The notes under the pieces were generated by a model. It did no database searches. It was not told the origin of the DNA and worked only from the letters and a program-made list of their open reading frames with translations. A DNA stretch of 40,117 nucleotides, from assembly GCA_029858305.1 (NCBI GenBank), contig JAOUFI010000015.1, positions 1-40,117 on the forward strand, read 5' to 3'. Positions 16,745 through 25,301 of the stretch are shown here, one piece after another. Numbering within the stretch: the first letter of the stretch is position 1; every line of letters begins with the position of its first letter. Made by a program: the position numbers and the translations under genes. The stretch is from Candidatus Thorarchaeota archaeon. Its GTDB lineage: Archaea; Asgardarchaeota; Thorarchaeia; Thorarchaeales; Thorarchaeaceae.

Positions 16745-17515
16745 TTACTCGCCTTTAGCTAGATAGATGCCATTTGGATCCAATTTATGCATGATATCAA
16801 TCTGTTCTTGTGTTGGTTCGGGAGTTGTAGGCACATCATCAGGAACTATCAAGTCGAACATCACATTGTCAAGGATGTCTTGGACTGAATAACCAGGATG
16901 AACAGACATGAGTCTTATTTTCTTCGTTTCAGGGTCAAAGTCCATCTGGCACATGTCTGTGATAACCACTTCTGGACCCTTGCCAACCATTGACCATTTC
17001 TCGCGGGAACCTGGGCCCTCAAGATGACCAGGAGAAGTCATATAATCTAATTTCTTCAGAAATTTCCTTTTATCGTGTGACATCATAATGATGAGCCGCT
17101 TTGCTGATGATGCTATATCATTTCCTCCACCACTTCCAGGTAGCTTAACTTTGGGCGCATCATAGGGACCAATGTAGCTAGTGTTTATGTTTCCATACTC
17201 ATCCAGTTGAGCAGCGCCCAAAAAGCCCACATCGATTCGACCTCCCTGCAAAAGAAAGCCAAGGGTTTCGATGAGTCCCAGAGACGCTGCACAGCCGAAG
17301 TAATATCTCGTATCCGCCACTGATAGAGGTACGTTTCGAGGACGAGCATCAATAAAACCAGCCTCTGAAATGAGATTAGATCTTGGAGCATGAGTTTCTT
17401 TTGCCAAAAGAGCCGCCAGAAGAGGCATTCCTGTCCCTCCAAACACATTTTCACCATCTCTAACATGACTAGAAGCACATGCGATCAAGAATTCTATCTT
17501 TGTATATTGCACCAT
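16745..17515 (-). CDS. CoA-transferase family I, beta subunit (glutaconate type)
   Basis: The beta half of a two-subunit CoA-transferase that moves CoA between organic acids. The 256 residues resemble GctB: GGTGMPLLAALLAK, SEAGFID with the likely catalytic Glu51, DVGFLGAAQLDEYGNINTS and PGSGGGNDIAS. The thioester-forming Glu of this family lies at about this position. The ATG at 17515 is chosen over a TTG at 17530: it has a GGGGG tract before it and sits two bases past the stop of the alpha gene. The substrate pair cannot be read from sequence; glutaconate, succinate, acetate or a branched acid are all possible. Confidence 0.88.
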   Translation of the reverse strand: MVQYTKIEFLIACASSHVRDGENVFGGTGMPLLAALLAKETHAPRSNLISEAGFIDARPRNVPLSVADTRYYFGCAASLGLIETLGFLLQGGRIDVGFLGAAQLDEYGNINTSYIGPYDAPKVKLPGSGGGNDIASSAKRLIIMMSHDKRKFLKKLDYMTSPGHLEGPGSREKWSMVGKGPEVVITDMCQMDFDPETKKIRLMSVHPGYSVQDILDNVMFDLIVPDDVPTTPEPTQEQIDIMHKLDPNGIYLAKGE

Positions 17516-17517
17516 TC

Positions 17518-18432
17518 TCAATACCCCCAAGGTCGTGTTGCACGCAATTTATTCAGACGCTCCCAACCTACAAGATCAAGATATCCAAAGTGATCCTCAA
17601 CACCGAGAATATGATTATCGAGATATTCTCGCCAACCCTCTTCGGTCTTTGTCAGTTTATGGAACATCATAAGATGCTCCAAATCATAGTCATAGTAGTC
17701 ATGACACATCATAGGATGAGCAATGTATGGTAGCACCACAATATGATCAACATAAGTTGCAGGTATTTTGGTCTGGTCTGGATGTGTCCTTATTTCGGTT
17801 TCATCAATTAGTTCCTCAGCCAAAATAATCAATTTCTTGCCGCATCTTGATCCTTCGATATCCTCACCAACAATCCCATCTATCTGAGCATTGCCAGATT
17901 TATCAACTCGCTGTACATGCACAATACTGAATTCAGGTTGAAGTGATGGCACAAGACAAATCTTTTGACCAGTAAAGGGACAATCTATGACCTTGAGCTT
18001 GTTTTCTCCGCGATAACGAGCGAGATTCACCATATCAGTTCCCATCATGCTTCGAATGGGCATAAATGGTACATTCAGAGCCCCACCAAGAAAGCGCATA
18101 GCCATAGCCAAATTTGTATAATCCTCAACTTGTAGAGCGCCTTCAGAAACTCTGCGGCGTATGTTGTTTGAGAGCCCTAAAGCTTCTATGGCAGAGAATG
18201 CGATTTCAAATCTAGAAGCCACACCAGCCCCCGCCATAATTTCAAGATCGACTTCGGATCCACATGTATAGATTGTAAGGTTCCTCTTCTTCTGCCGCAC
18301 GAGTTCATGAGCGAAAGCTATTGGGGGTCTTTGATAACCAAAACCACCCCAGAAGAGACCATCACCATCAGATACTAGCTTTACTGCTTCTTCGAGTGTG
18401 ATACGTTTGTCTTCAATCTCTGCTTCAGTCAA
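17518..18432 (-). CDS. CoA-transferase family I, alpha subunit (glutaconate type)
   Basis: The alpha half of the same enzyme, 304 residues. It shows ITLEEAVKLVSDGDGLFWGGFGYQRPP at the N-terminus, AFSAIEALG, a FMPIRSMMGTDM loop, and VHVQRVDKSGNAQIDG, all as in GctA. Start is TTG at 18432, with AGGTGAGT six bases before it. A TATA-like CATAAAAG on the minus strand near 18492-18499 may start transcription. It heads a four-gene unit: alpha, beta, HAD hydrolase, helical protein. It could feed acids into the acyl-CoA pool used by the mutases of this window; that link is inferred. Confidence 0.88.
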   Translation of the reverse strand: MTEAEIEDKRITLEEAVKLVSDGDGLFWGGFGYQRPPIAFAHELVRQKKRNLTIYTCGSEVDLEIMAGAGVASRFEIAFSAIEALGLSNNIRRRVSEGALQVEDYTNLAMAMRFLGGALNVPFMPIRSMMGTDMVNLARYRGENKLKVIDCPFTGQKICLVPSLQPEFSIVHVQRVDKSGNAQIDGIVGEDIEGSRCGKKLIILAEELIDETEIRTHPDQTKIPATYVDHIVVLPYIAHPMMCHDYYDYDLEHLMMFHKLTKTEEGWREYLDNHILGVEDHFGYLDLVGWERLNKLRATRPWGY

Positions 18433-18531
18433 ATTTACTCACCTTGATGAGAATGCTTTCTATTAACGCATCGCGAGGAAAACATGATGCCTTTTATGTT
18501 TCTCCGTACTAGAGAGAATCCCTCTCAGATC

Positions 18532-18864
18532 TTAAGATCCACCAACAAATATCATCAGCAATACTGTTGCGATTATGAGCACGCCTATAATTATCATGCA
18601 GGTACAGAAGAAAGTTCTTGAAAGAGTGTCACTTGATGTGCCGAAAGAATCCATGTCGTCTCCAATTGATACTCTTGCTCCTAAACGGCTCCTAGTAATA
18701 TGAAGCCCAAGGTCATCCTCGATTGGAAACGAGCCGGCTCCAGAGGTGAATGCAAATATGGAATCACACTCTGGGCACCGTATCTGAATGGACCCTTGTA
18801 GAGCCTCAGGAATCGATTCTTTGAAGATTGTTCCACAATAGGGACATGTAGGTTCTTCGCCCAC
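18532..18864 (-). CDS. Zinc-ribbon protein with C-terminal membrane helix
   Basis: A 110-residue protein: zinc ribbon at 6-39 (CPYC and CPEC, each a CxxC pair), a polar linker of about 45 residues, and a membrane helix (FFCTCMIIIGVLIIATVLLMIFV) at the end. The ribbon should face the cytosol, with the tail anchored. Start is GTG at 18864 after a run of G. It shares ribbon and layout with the gene just upstream (18910-19272), so they are a tandem pair. A tail-anchored adaptor is likely, but the partner is unknown. Confidence 0.75.
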   Translation of the reverse strand: MGEEPTCPYCGTIFKESIPEALQGSIQIRCPECDSIFAFTSGAGSFPIEDDLGLHITRSRLGARVSIGDDMDSFGTSSDTLSRTFFCTCMIIIGVLIIATVLLMIFVGGS

Positions 18865-18909
18865 GCATTCAACCCCCCACCTAAATACATCACGATTCGA
18901 CGCAATACC

Positions 18910-19272
18910 CTAACCGAAGAGCCAGAAGAAAAATCCACCGAAGAATATCAGAGGCAAGATGAACATGATGGCGATTATACAGCAAATGATTGTACAGCAT
19001 GTTCCACACGCAGACTGTTGCTGAGGCGGGCGCTCAATTGTATATGGCGCATCACTTTCGTATACTGTACCAGGAAATGAACCATCATCATATGATCTTG
19101 ATGGCTGGGGGCGACCTTGGTCAGGTAATGAGAATGCTCCAAAACCAGGGAGATATTCAAAGAGCCCTCCACAGTTTCTGCAACGCATCGGTACCTTTTC
19201 ATCATAATCTAATTGCCTGCTGTCTGCAGGTACAATAGAACCACAATAGGGACAAGTTGGATTTTCGGACAT
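18910..19272 (-). CDS. Zinc-ribbon protein with C-terminal membrane helix, paralogue
   Basis: A 120-residue protein with the same plan: PTCPYCGSI and MRCRNCGGLFEY form a zinc ribbon (residues about 5-40), then a Pro/Ser/Tyr-rich linker, then a Cys cluster (SACGTCCTIICCII) that runs into a membrane segment ending in FFFWLFG. The five cysteines at the membrane edge are unusual and may bind metal or be lipid-modified. ATG at 19272. It is divergent from the DUF998 gene pair; the shared region is 102 bases. Function unknown. Confidence 0.75.
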   Translation of the reverse strand: MSENPTCPYCGSIVPADSRQLDYDEKVPMRCRNCGGLFEYLPGFGAFSLPDQGRPQPSRSYDDGSFPGTVYESDAPYTIERPPQQQSACGTCCTIICCIIAIMFILPLIFFGGFFFWLFG

Positions 19273-19374
19273 ATAGTATCGCTCACTTGTTTTACTGTAT
19301 GCATCTTTATCTGGAGAGGTTTTAAGTCTGATGAGAAGAGACCCAGCAATCTTATACGTGCGGTTGTTTCAGCG

Positions 19375-20034
19375 ATGGGTATGTCGGTCAGTGAAAAGAT
19401 ATCTGCAATTGAGAGGCCAGTAAAGATTGGATTTTATGGACCTCTGATAGCGATAATTTGCATTATAGTAGCCATCATTCTGTCACCAGGATTTGATTGG
19501 TTTGTGAATGCCCTCAGTGATCTCGGTCACTATACTAGGACAGATTTGGGACCATACAAGCTTGTTGGAGCCATTGTGTTCAATAGTGGACTTATCATCA
19601 CTGGACTTCTCATGCTCTATTATGCGATCTGGTTTCTCAGAGGAACGACTGATACAATCACCAAGATTGGCGTAATCCCCCTAATCATTTCACTCCTGTT
19701 CTTAATCAGTATAGGAATCTTCTCGGAGAATTTTGGAGAATTGCACTACTGGGTCTCTGTGGGATTCTTTTTCACTTTTCCAATCTCAATGTGGCTTGTC
19801 GGAATTGGATGGTTTAGATTCAAGAACCTTAGATGGTTCTGCATTGCTTCGTTGATCATACCATTCATCTCAGTCTTTATGTGGGCAGACTATCTGAATG
19901 GAACATCAATCTGGCAACAAGCTATTCCTGAGATTGTGACAGCATTTTCGGCAATTGTCTGGTTATGGATCATCAACCTGCTTTATCATAAGGGAAAACT
20001 CACAGGTATCTTGCCATTGAGGGAGGCTACATAA
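19375..20034 (+). CDS. DUF998 membrane protein, first copy
   Basis: A 219-residue membrane protein with about six helices. The N-terminal part reads GFYGPLIAIICIIVAII, then PGFDWFVNALSDLGHYTRTDLG, the hallmark loop of DUF998 proteins. No enzyme activity is established for this family as far as I know. The ATG at 19375 (or 19381) begins the part shared with the next gene; the frame is open further upstream to 19213, but that stretch overlaps the divergent gene and has no similarity. The next copy starts three bases past the stop. Confidence 0.75.
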   Translation: MGMSVSEKISAIERPVKIGFYGPLIAIICIIVAIILSPGFDWFVNALSDLGHYTRTDLGPYKLVGAIVFNSGLIITGLLMLYYAIWFLRGTTDTITKIGVIPLIISLLFLISIGIFSENFGELHYWVSVGFFFTFPISMWLVGIGWFRFKNLRWFCIASLIIPFISVFMWADYLNGTSIWQQAIPEIVTAFSAIVWLWIINLLYHKGKLTGILPLREAT

Positions 20035-20037
20035 TAG

Positions 20038-20688
20038 GTGAGCTTCGCAGACACATTGCGAAAAATGCCCAGGGGAAACATGATTGGATTCATTGGACCA
20101 CTTATTTCATTCAGTTGCATCCTGGTCGCAACATTAATTCTCTCGGGATTTGATTGGACATCCAATGCACTAAGTGACCTAGGAAGCTGGTTCAGAACAG
20201 ACCTCGGAGACCTTCAGATTGTGAGCGCCATCCTGTTCAATGGCGGGCTCATCGTGACCGGATTGATGATTCTCTACTTCGTCATCTGGCTCATGATGCA
20301 GACAAGCGACTTACCCTCCAAGATTGCATTTCTCTTCTTTGCAGGTTCCGCAGTTCTTCTTACAGGCATAGGTGTGTTTTCTGAGGATTTCAGTTTCTTT
20401 CATTTCTGGACTGCAGTACCGTTCTTCTTATCGATACCTGTTGTGTTGGGGCTGACTGGACTTGTTTGGATTAGGGTATCAGAGATGAGAATGTATGCAA
20501 TCATCCTGATTATCTTGTCATTGACAAGTCTAGTCATATTATTTCGACCTTGGTTCAGTCTAAGCCTAGCTGTGTTTGAAACTCTTGAGGCAATCGTTTT
20601 GATGGCCAGCTTGTACGGAATCAACTATGTTCACTTAACAGGAAGAATGAGAAGCATTCTGATTGCTAAACCATCCCATGAGCCGTAA
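20038..20688 (+). CDS. DUF998 membrane protein, second copy
   Basis: A 216-residue protein aligning with the preceding gene along its length: IGFIGPLISFSCILVATLI, SGFDWTSNALSDLGSWFRTDLG, then GGLIVTGLMILYFVIWL. About six membrane helices. Start is GTG at 20038, with GGGAGG some 12 bases upstream inside the end of the first copy, so the two are translationally linked. The pair arose by tandem duplication and has since diverged. It converges with the HxlR gene across 70 bases with no clear hairpin. Confidence 0.75.
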   Translation: MSFADTLRKMPRGNMIGFIGPLISFSCILVATLILSGFDWTSNALSDLGSWFRTDLGDLQIVSAILFNGGLIVTGLMILYFVIWLMMQTSDLPSKIAFLFFAGSAVLLTGIGVFSEDFSFFHFWTAVPFFLSIPVVLGLTGLVWIRVSEMRMYAIILIILSLTSLVILFRPWFSLSLAVFETLEAIVLMASLYGINYVHLTGRMRSILIAKPSHEP

Positions 20689-20758
20689 AACTCAAAGCTG
20701 ACTTTCTATCATGAATAATACCGATTCCGTGTAATTATAGCAGTGGAAATCGATTTTG

Positions 20759-21163
20759 CTAGTACTTGCATTCGCTGCAGCTAGATGTTCCATCACCGAG
20801 GCAACCAAGGGTCTTCTCACCACCATGCTTGATTCCCCATTTCTGCATGTGATCTAAGATTGGTCCGAAATCTAGTCCTTTCTGAGTGAGTTCATAATGG
20901 ACTCGCGCAGGAATAATGGATGCATCAACGACTCGAGTGACAATGCCTTCCTTCTCAAGCTCACGCAGGCGCTGTGTCAGTACTTTAGGACTGACCCAGC
21001 TAATCGCCCGATGTAGTTCACCAAATTGAGCGCCAGCAGGATTCTGAGAAGCAAGGAGCTCCTGTAGTACTAGAATAGCCCATCTTTTACCAAGAATTCG
21101 TGTTACTAGGAAGATGGGGCAGTTCTCTGCAGACGCTCTTGTTCGAATTGTATCTGAGCGCAT
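20759..21163 (-). CDS. HxlR-family transcriptional regulator with Cys-rich tail
   Basis: A winged-helix DNA-binding protein of 134 residues. HxlR features are NCPIFLVTRILGKRW near the N-terminus, FGELHRAISWVSPKVLTQRLRELEKEGIV as recognition helix and wing, and HYELTQKG. Cys15 sits at the conserved N-terminal Cys used as a redox switch by YodB/HypR-type members. The tail adds Cys121, Cys129 and Cys132 (CSEC), which could bind metal. Start: ATG at 21163 has GGTGA six bases before it, better than the ATG at 21169. It is divergent from the hemerythrin gene and shares a palindrome with it, so self-control and control of that gene are likely. Confidence 0.88.
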   Translation of the reverse strand: MRSDTIRTRASAENCPIFLVTRILGKRWAILVLQELLASQNPAGAQFGELHRAISWVSPKVLTQRLRELEKEGIVTRVVDASIIPARVHYELTQKGLDFGPILDHMQKWGIKHGGEKTLGCLGDGTSSCSECKY

Positions 21164-21198
21164 TGCCATTCACCACTGATACTTACTTTTTGGTAACT

Positions 21199-21217
21199 AC
21201 TATACTTATTATAGTAT
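21199..21217. promoter_or_regulatory. Palindromic operator candidate between HxlR and hemerythrin genes
   Basis: TACTATA (21199-21205) and TATAGTA (21211-21217) are exact reverse complements around a five-base centre. The site lies just upstream of the TATA box at 21227-21234. On the other strand it contains TATAATAAG, a possible TATA element of the HxlR gene. HxlR proteins bind as dimers to sites of about this size, so it could block or tune both promoters. Confidence 0.6.
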
Positions 21218-21226
21218 GTATTGGAT

Positions 21227-21234
21227 ATAAATAA
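21227..21234 (+). promoter_or_regulatory. TATA box of the DUF438-hemerythrin gene
   Basis: TATAAATA lies 38 to 45 bases before the ATG at 21272, the best TATA match in this part of the window. The ribosome site GGAGTGAT is at 21259-21266. Confidence 0.65.
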
Positions 21235-21271
21235 CAATTGACAACTATGTTCACTGTTGGAGTGATTGAAA

Positions 21272-22486
21272 ATGAGTAAGAGTCCTGCAGATATGAAAGA
21301 ACGAAAAGCGAAGCTGAAGCACGCAGTGGAGAAGCTCCACAAGGGAGCCTCAGTTTCAGATGTTAAGGAAGAATTCAAGGATATTCTCAAAGATGCATCC
21401 CCTCTGGAGATCTCAAAGATAGAGGAGGAATTGATTGAGGAAGGGATACCAAGAGAGAAGATTCAGAGCCTATGTGATGTTCATCTCGAGCTCTTCAAGG
21501 ATTCACTTCAAGAGCCAAGTCCGGATCTTCCTGAAACACACCCCATATACATACTGATGCAAGAACACAAGATCATTCTTAGTACAGCAATCAGACTTGC
21601 TGAGCTTGCACAGGTCTGTGCGGAAGATGCGGCACAGAGGCCATCCCCAGAAATCATTTCAGGAATTATGAAATCCATTGAAACTCTGAGGGAGTCTGCA
21701 AATCACTATCAAAGAGAGGAAAATGTTCTTTTCCCAATGTTGGAAGCTCACGGTATTGTACAACCGCCAGCAATTATGTGGTCGGAACATGATACGGTGA
21801 GGAGTATTGAGAAGACTCTTTTCAGCATGTTTGAAACTGGACCAAAACTAGATTCCCATACAATAAAACAACTCAGAAGCTCTGCGCTTTCCCTAACAGA
21901 AACTCTCTCAAGTCATTTCTTCAAAGAAAATAACATCTTGTTTCAAACATCATTGAAATTGTTTAGTAAGGAAGAGTGGCAGAAAGCCCGAGCTGACTTC
22001 GATGATATAGGATATGGTATATTCAAACCAAAGGGTATGAAAGTTCAGACAGTAGATTCGCAATCGCTTGAATACAGCGAGAAGAAAGGTTTGATCAAAT
22101 TCGAGAGCGGAGCGATGACAAGAGAAGTCCTTGAAGCAGTGCTCAATACATTACCTGTAGATATCACCTTTGTAGATGAGAAAGATCAGGTTCGATATTT
22201 CAGTCAATCCTCAGAAAGAATCTTCGTTCGGTCAAAGTCAGTGATTGGCAGAGAAGTACGAAATTGCCATCCACAAAAAAGTGTTGAGAAGGTTGAGCAA
22301 ATCTTAAACGACTTTAGAGCAGGCACACGTGATAAGGCAGAGTTCTGGATTCGAATGGGCGAAGCACTCATCTACATCAGATATTTTCCTGTCAGGGATT
22401 CGGAGGGCAAATATCTTGGATGCTTGGAAGTGACCCAAAATATCACTGAGATACAAAAACTAGAGGGAGAAAAACGCCTTCTATGA
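21272..22486 (+). CDS. DUF438-hemerythrin-PAS protein
   Basis: A soluble 404-residue protein with three parts: DUF438 (about 8-78), a hemerythrin four-helix bundle (about 88-235) and a PAS domain (about 283-400). The di-iron ligands are visible as His99 (QEHK), His145 and Glu149 (HYQRE), His173 (SEHD), His215 and Glu219 (HFFKE). Proteins of this layout are thought to bind O2 or NO through the di-iron site and to pass a signal through PAS; some link to iron-sulfur repair. The ATG at 21272 has GGAGTGAT five bases upstream; a TTG at 21266 is less likely. It is divergent from an HxlR regulator and ends before a hairpin with a pyrimidine tract. Confidence 0.92.
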   Translation: MSKSPADMKERKAKLKHAVEKLHKGASVSDVKEEFKDILKDASPLEISKIEEELIEEGIPREKIQSLCDVHLELFKDSLQEPSPDLPETHPIYILMQEHKIILSTAIRLAELAQVCAEDAAQRPSPEIISGIMKSIETLRESANHYQREENVLFPMLEAHGIVQPPAIMWSEHDTVRSIEKTLFSMFETGPKLDSHTIKQLRSSALSLTETLSSHFFKENNILFQTSLKLFSKEEWQKARADFDDIGYGIFKPKGMKVQTVDSQSLEYSEKKGLIKFESGAMTREVLEAVLNTLPVDITFVDEKDQVRYFSQSSERIFVRSKSVIGREVRNCHPQKSVEKVEQILNDFRAGTRDKAEFWIRMGEALIYIRYFPVRDSEGKYLGCLEVTQNITEIQKLEGEKRLL

Positions 22487-22523
22487 CTTGTAGAATTATT
22501 GGTATATTATAGTGTAAAAGAAT

Positions 22524-22556
22524 GAGCCTCTGAGGCTTGAGGCTCTTCTTCTTCTT
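22524..22556 (+). terminator. Hairpin and pyrimidine tract after the hemerythrin gene
   Basis: GAGCCTC (22524-22530) pairs with GAGGCTC (22539-22545), followed by TTCTTCTTCTT. It lies 38 bases past the stop codon and looks like a transcription terminator. Confidence 0.6.
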
Positions 22557-22611
22557 AGCTGAAATGTGGAAGAGTTGATATTCCTTCACATCATAGTTTG
22601 ATTGAGGAAGT

Positions 22612-23367
22612 ATGGGAGCAGCAATCGATAGTTTCGTGATGGCAATTGAAATCGCAGGGTCATTGGGGATTCTAGCTCTTATTTGGAGTTTCATCACAAG
22701 ACTACGAACCCAGCCAAGAAAACGTGGCGTGTTCCAACGGCTACCTGTTCTTCTATCAGCTGTCGTATTCATAATCTCAATAATCATTATAGGACAATTG
22801 GGAATACTGCCTATAGCTGAGTATAAGGGTACAAATCAGCTGAACAGATACGTTACTTCTGGTGAAATACTTCATTTCAATGTGTATGAATCGAATATTG
22901 CATACTCTGAAAATATTGAGATGCGACTGGATACTTACCTCATGCCTAGTGAAACCATCAATAACACAATTGAGTTCTATCTCGGAGATAGTCTAATCGA
23001 TATGATTTACATCAATCTCTCATCAGCAGGAGTAGAAAACACGGTCACAGAAGAAAGAATTCTTGATCTGGAACCAGGACTCTACATTGTGAGAATCAAT
23101 CACACTTTCTATGAAGATGGCATTCCTGATGATACACTTGCGCATTGGGAGCGTTTCACGCTCACTCAAGCAGTAAAATCATCCTTCATACAAGAGCTGG
23201 TGAGTTGGAGTAGTTTACAATTTGGTCTGAATATTGGTTGCTTCTTCCTGCTGCTTGGGGGATTTTGTGTCGGAACCAGCAAACCACGTTATACTACTGA
23301 GGACACCTACGAAGAACCACAGACGGACTTCGGAGATGGTGGTCCAGAATATGGGAAAGGCTGTTAA
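22612..23367 (+). CDS. Membrane protein with extracellular domain, unknown
   Basis: I do not recognise this 251-residue protein. Two N-terminal membrane helices (about 8-28 and 44-66) flank a basic loop (RLRTQPRKRG). An extracellular beta-rich domain of about 130 residues follows with Asn-Thr/Ser sites (NNT, NLS, NHT). A third helix (GLNIGCFFLLLGGFCVG) leads into an acidic cytosolic tail. The ectodomain looks like an immunoglobulin-like fold (LDLEPGLYIVRINHTFY), typical of archaeal surface proteins. ATG at 22612 with GAGGAAG just before it. It is separated from the gene before it by a hairpin and converges with a GNAT gene across 15 bases. Confidence 0.7.
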   Translation: MGAAIDSFVMAIEIAGSLGILALIWSFITRLRTQPRKRGVFQRLPVLLSAVVFIISIIIIGQLGILPIAEYKGTNQLNRYVTSGEILHFNVYESNIAYSENIEMRLDTYLMPSETINNTIEFYLGDSLIDMIYINLSSAGVENTVTEERILDLEPGLYIVRINHTFYEDGIPDDTLAHWERFTLTQAVKSSFIQELVSWSSLQFGLNIGCFFLLLGGFCVGTSKPRYTTEDTYEEPQTDFGDGGPEYGKGC

Positions 23368-23382
23368 GTCAAACATTGAAAA

Positions 23383-24264
23383 TTAAGACTGCTTATGCAA
23401 ACTAATTTTCTTCAATAATAGATATTCAGATTCAACATACTGGAATGAATTATCATATAGGTATTCTAGGATATCTTGATGGTCAACCTGTACCCAGAAA
23501 GTGATATATCCCGCACCAACGTGGTTTGAGGCGGATTTGATTACTTCCACACCATAACCGGTCTTGAATGCAAAGTTCACTGCAGTAGTGTTTTCATATC
23601 CATCATCATGCTCGAATCTCAGGAAACCAATGAGAGTGTTTTTCTTTTGTATTCTAACAGCGTACGCTTCAGGTTCCTGAATAACTCGCAACCAGCCATC
23701 TGCGTTTCGACTACTCCAATATGAATCAGGTTTCAATTTAGTTAGATGATGCATGTCATTTGATGTTGCAGATTTTAGAGTGGTGTTTTCAACGGTTGCG
23801 AAGCATGATGGGCCCCTACAGCATACAACGAGAGTTCGAACGCCATACCCAAGTCGTTCATAGAATGGCAAGACCCGCTGATTATGTGCCTTCACACCCA
23901 AAGCAAAGTGAGTCAGAGCTGGATTTTTCTGGAGTAGTAATTTTTGAGACTCGCGGACTAGAGATTCTCCGACACCTTTGTTTCTCCACCCCGGTTTTAC
24001 AGCAAGCTCCCATATCAATCCCCACTTAAGACTCTCTGAGATAGAGTTGATGACAACTCCGACAAGTTCATTGTCAATACGGGCAACTCGCCAGAGTGAG
24101 TCTAGTGTACCGTTCTCTTTACTACGAATCCACCAGTTGAGAAATCTGTCATAGGAAATAGGATCAACATTTGGTAATCCAGACTTGTAGATTTGGAAGA
24201 ACTCCTCACGTTCAATGTCATGGGGACTACGAATCTCTATTTTATCAACCACATGAAGGACCAT
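23383..24264 (-). CDS. GNAT-family N-acetyltransferase, first of a pair
   Basis: A 293-residue protein. The GNAT acetyl-CoA site is at about 108-125 (LAVKPGWRNKGVGESLV, the R-x-x-G-x-G signature), followed by a FYERLGYGVRTLVV strand. A second half of about 130 residues resembles a shorter GNAT-like lobe (TLIGFLRFEHD). It should transfer an acetyl group from acetyl-CoA to an amine; the substrate is unknown. It is a paralogue of the protein coded at 24311-25174 (WWIRSK and LW.VA stretches match). ATG at 24264. The gap between the two genes is 46 bases, so they are a tandem duplicate. Confidence 0.82.
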   Translation of the reverse strand: MVLHVVDKIEIRSPHDIEREEFFQIYKSGLPNVDPISYDRFLNWWIRSKENGTLDSLWRVARIDNELVGVVINSISESLKWGLIWELAVKPGWRNKGVGESLVRESQKLLLQKNPALTHFALGVKAHNQRVLPFYERLGYGVRTLVVCCRGPSCFATVENTTLKSATSNDMHHLTKLKPDSYWSSRNADGWLRVIQEPEAYAVRIQKKNTLIGFLRFEHDDGYENTTAVNFAFKTGYGVEVIKSASNHVGAGYITFWVQVDHQDILEYLYDNSFQYVESEYLLLKKISLHKQS

Positions 24265-24310
24265 CCATCTTTCATTTTGTTGTCAAGCGATTTCTAGATT
24301 GATTAATACT

Positions 24311-25174
24311 TCATACTGTTCCTTTAACACGTTTCCTCGCGAGAAATTCTGCCTCAGTTCGCTCGAATCCTTCAGCATAAAGATGATCTAGGATGATTTC
24401 GTGTTTGACCTCCACCCAAAGGATTGCTTTTCTAGTAGTCACCTCATTGAGTGCCGCATCAACTACAGCTCTTCCATAGCCTTGTCGATAACTGAACGAG
24501 ATAACTGTAGCATCAGGAAAATCATGGTCATATTCGAATCGAACGAAGCCTACAATCATATTGCTTGCAGGTTCGGTCATGAGATAGCAGTTTCCGCCAC
24601 GTAGTGAGAACTCTATTTTGCGATAGTCCCGCATACCCCAATAGGTGTCTGGAGTAAGATGCATTATCAGGGGAATGTCATCAAGTCGTGGTATCTTCAC
24701 ATCAAGGTTGTTACTGAAGGTCTTATTTTCAACAGTTCCATCCAAACGCAATACAAGCGATTGGATACCGTAGCCTAGATGCTCAGTGAAGGGAATAGCA
24801 AACGGATTATGAAGCTTTACACCCATGGCAAAATGGGTAAGATTTTGATTTCGCTCTAACAGCGCATTTTCAGATTCCTGGACAAGATGTGTTCCTATTC
24901 CCTTACGACGCCACTCTGGAGCCACTACAAGCTCCCAGATTGCACCCCAACCATAACTGTCAAGGATCATATTAATCGCGACACCTACAATTTCATCCTC
25001 TACTGTGGCAACCTTCCAGAGAGCAAGAAGGTCTCCAAGCACTTTGCTTCGATTCCACCATCTTGAGAAGCCATCATAGGTTAAGGCATCCACATACGGC
25101 ACTCCAGTTTGATAGACTTGATAGAACGATGATTTCTCCTCCAGTGTTGGTGGGCGAATAGCAGCTTCAACCAT
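24311..25174 (-). CDS. GNAT-family N-acetyltransferase, second of a pair
   Basis: A 287-residue protein with the same build as its neighbour: an N-terminal helical stretch (FYQVYQTGVPYVDALTYDGFSRWWNRSK), the acetyl-CoA loop LVVAPEWRRKGIGTHLV, and PFTEHLGYGIQSLVL. The C-terminal half (MIVGFVRFEYD, ILWVEVKHEIILDHLYAEGF) repeats part of the fold. ATG at 25174 follows GAGAGGT. The two proteins match in length and motif order but differ clearly in sequence, so the duplication is not recent. The substrate is unknown. Confidence 0.82.
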   Translation of the reverse strand: MVEAAIRPPTLEEKSSFYQVYQTGVPYVDALTYDGFSRWWNRSKVLGDLLALWKVATVEDEIVGVAINMILDSYGWGAIWELVVAPEWRRKGIGTHLVQESENALLERNQNLTHFAMGVKLHNPFAIPFTEHLGYGIQSLVLRLDGTVENKTFSNNLDVKIPRLDDIPLIMHLTPDTYWGMRDYRKIEFSLRGGNCYLMTEPASNMIVGFVRFEYDHDFPDATVISFSYRQGYGRAVVDAALNEVTTRKAILWVEVKHEIILDHLYAEGFERTEAEFLARKRVKGTV

Positions 25175-25301
25175 TTCTAAGTACCTCTCATATCAATGAT
25201 ACAGAGACTCTATTCTACTCGGATGATAGCGATGAAAGAATACAGACCATTTCATGTATAGAAAAAGACCTAGATAAGTATGATTCCGTGTACAAACAAC
25301 T

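Noticed and set aside
18528..18539. 12-base palindrome GATCTTAAGATC
   Set aside because: It overlaps the stop codon of the zinc-ribbon gene, has no loop and no T run. Such a short palindrome is expected by chance in 40 kb.
19213..19374. N-terminal extension of the first DUF998 gene
   Set aside because: It overlaps the divergent zinc-ribbon gene, has no match in the second copy and would put the promoter inside that gene.
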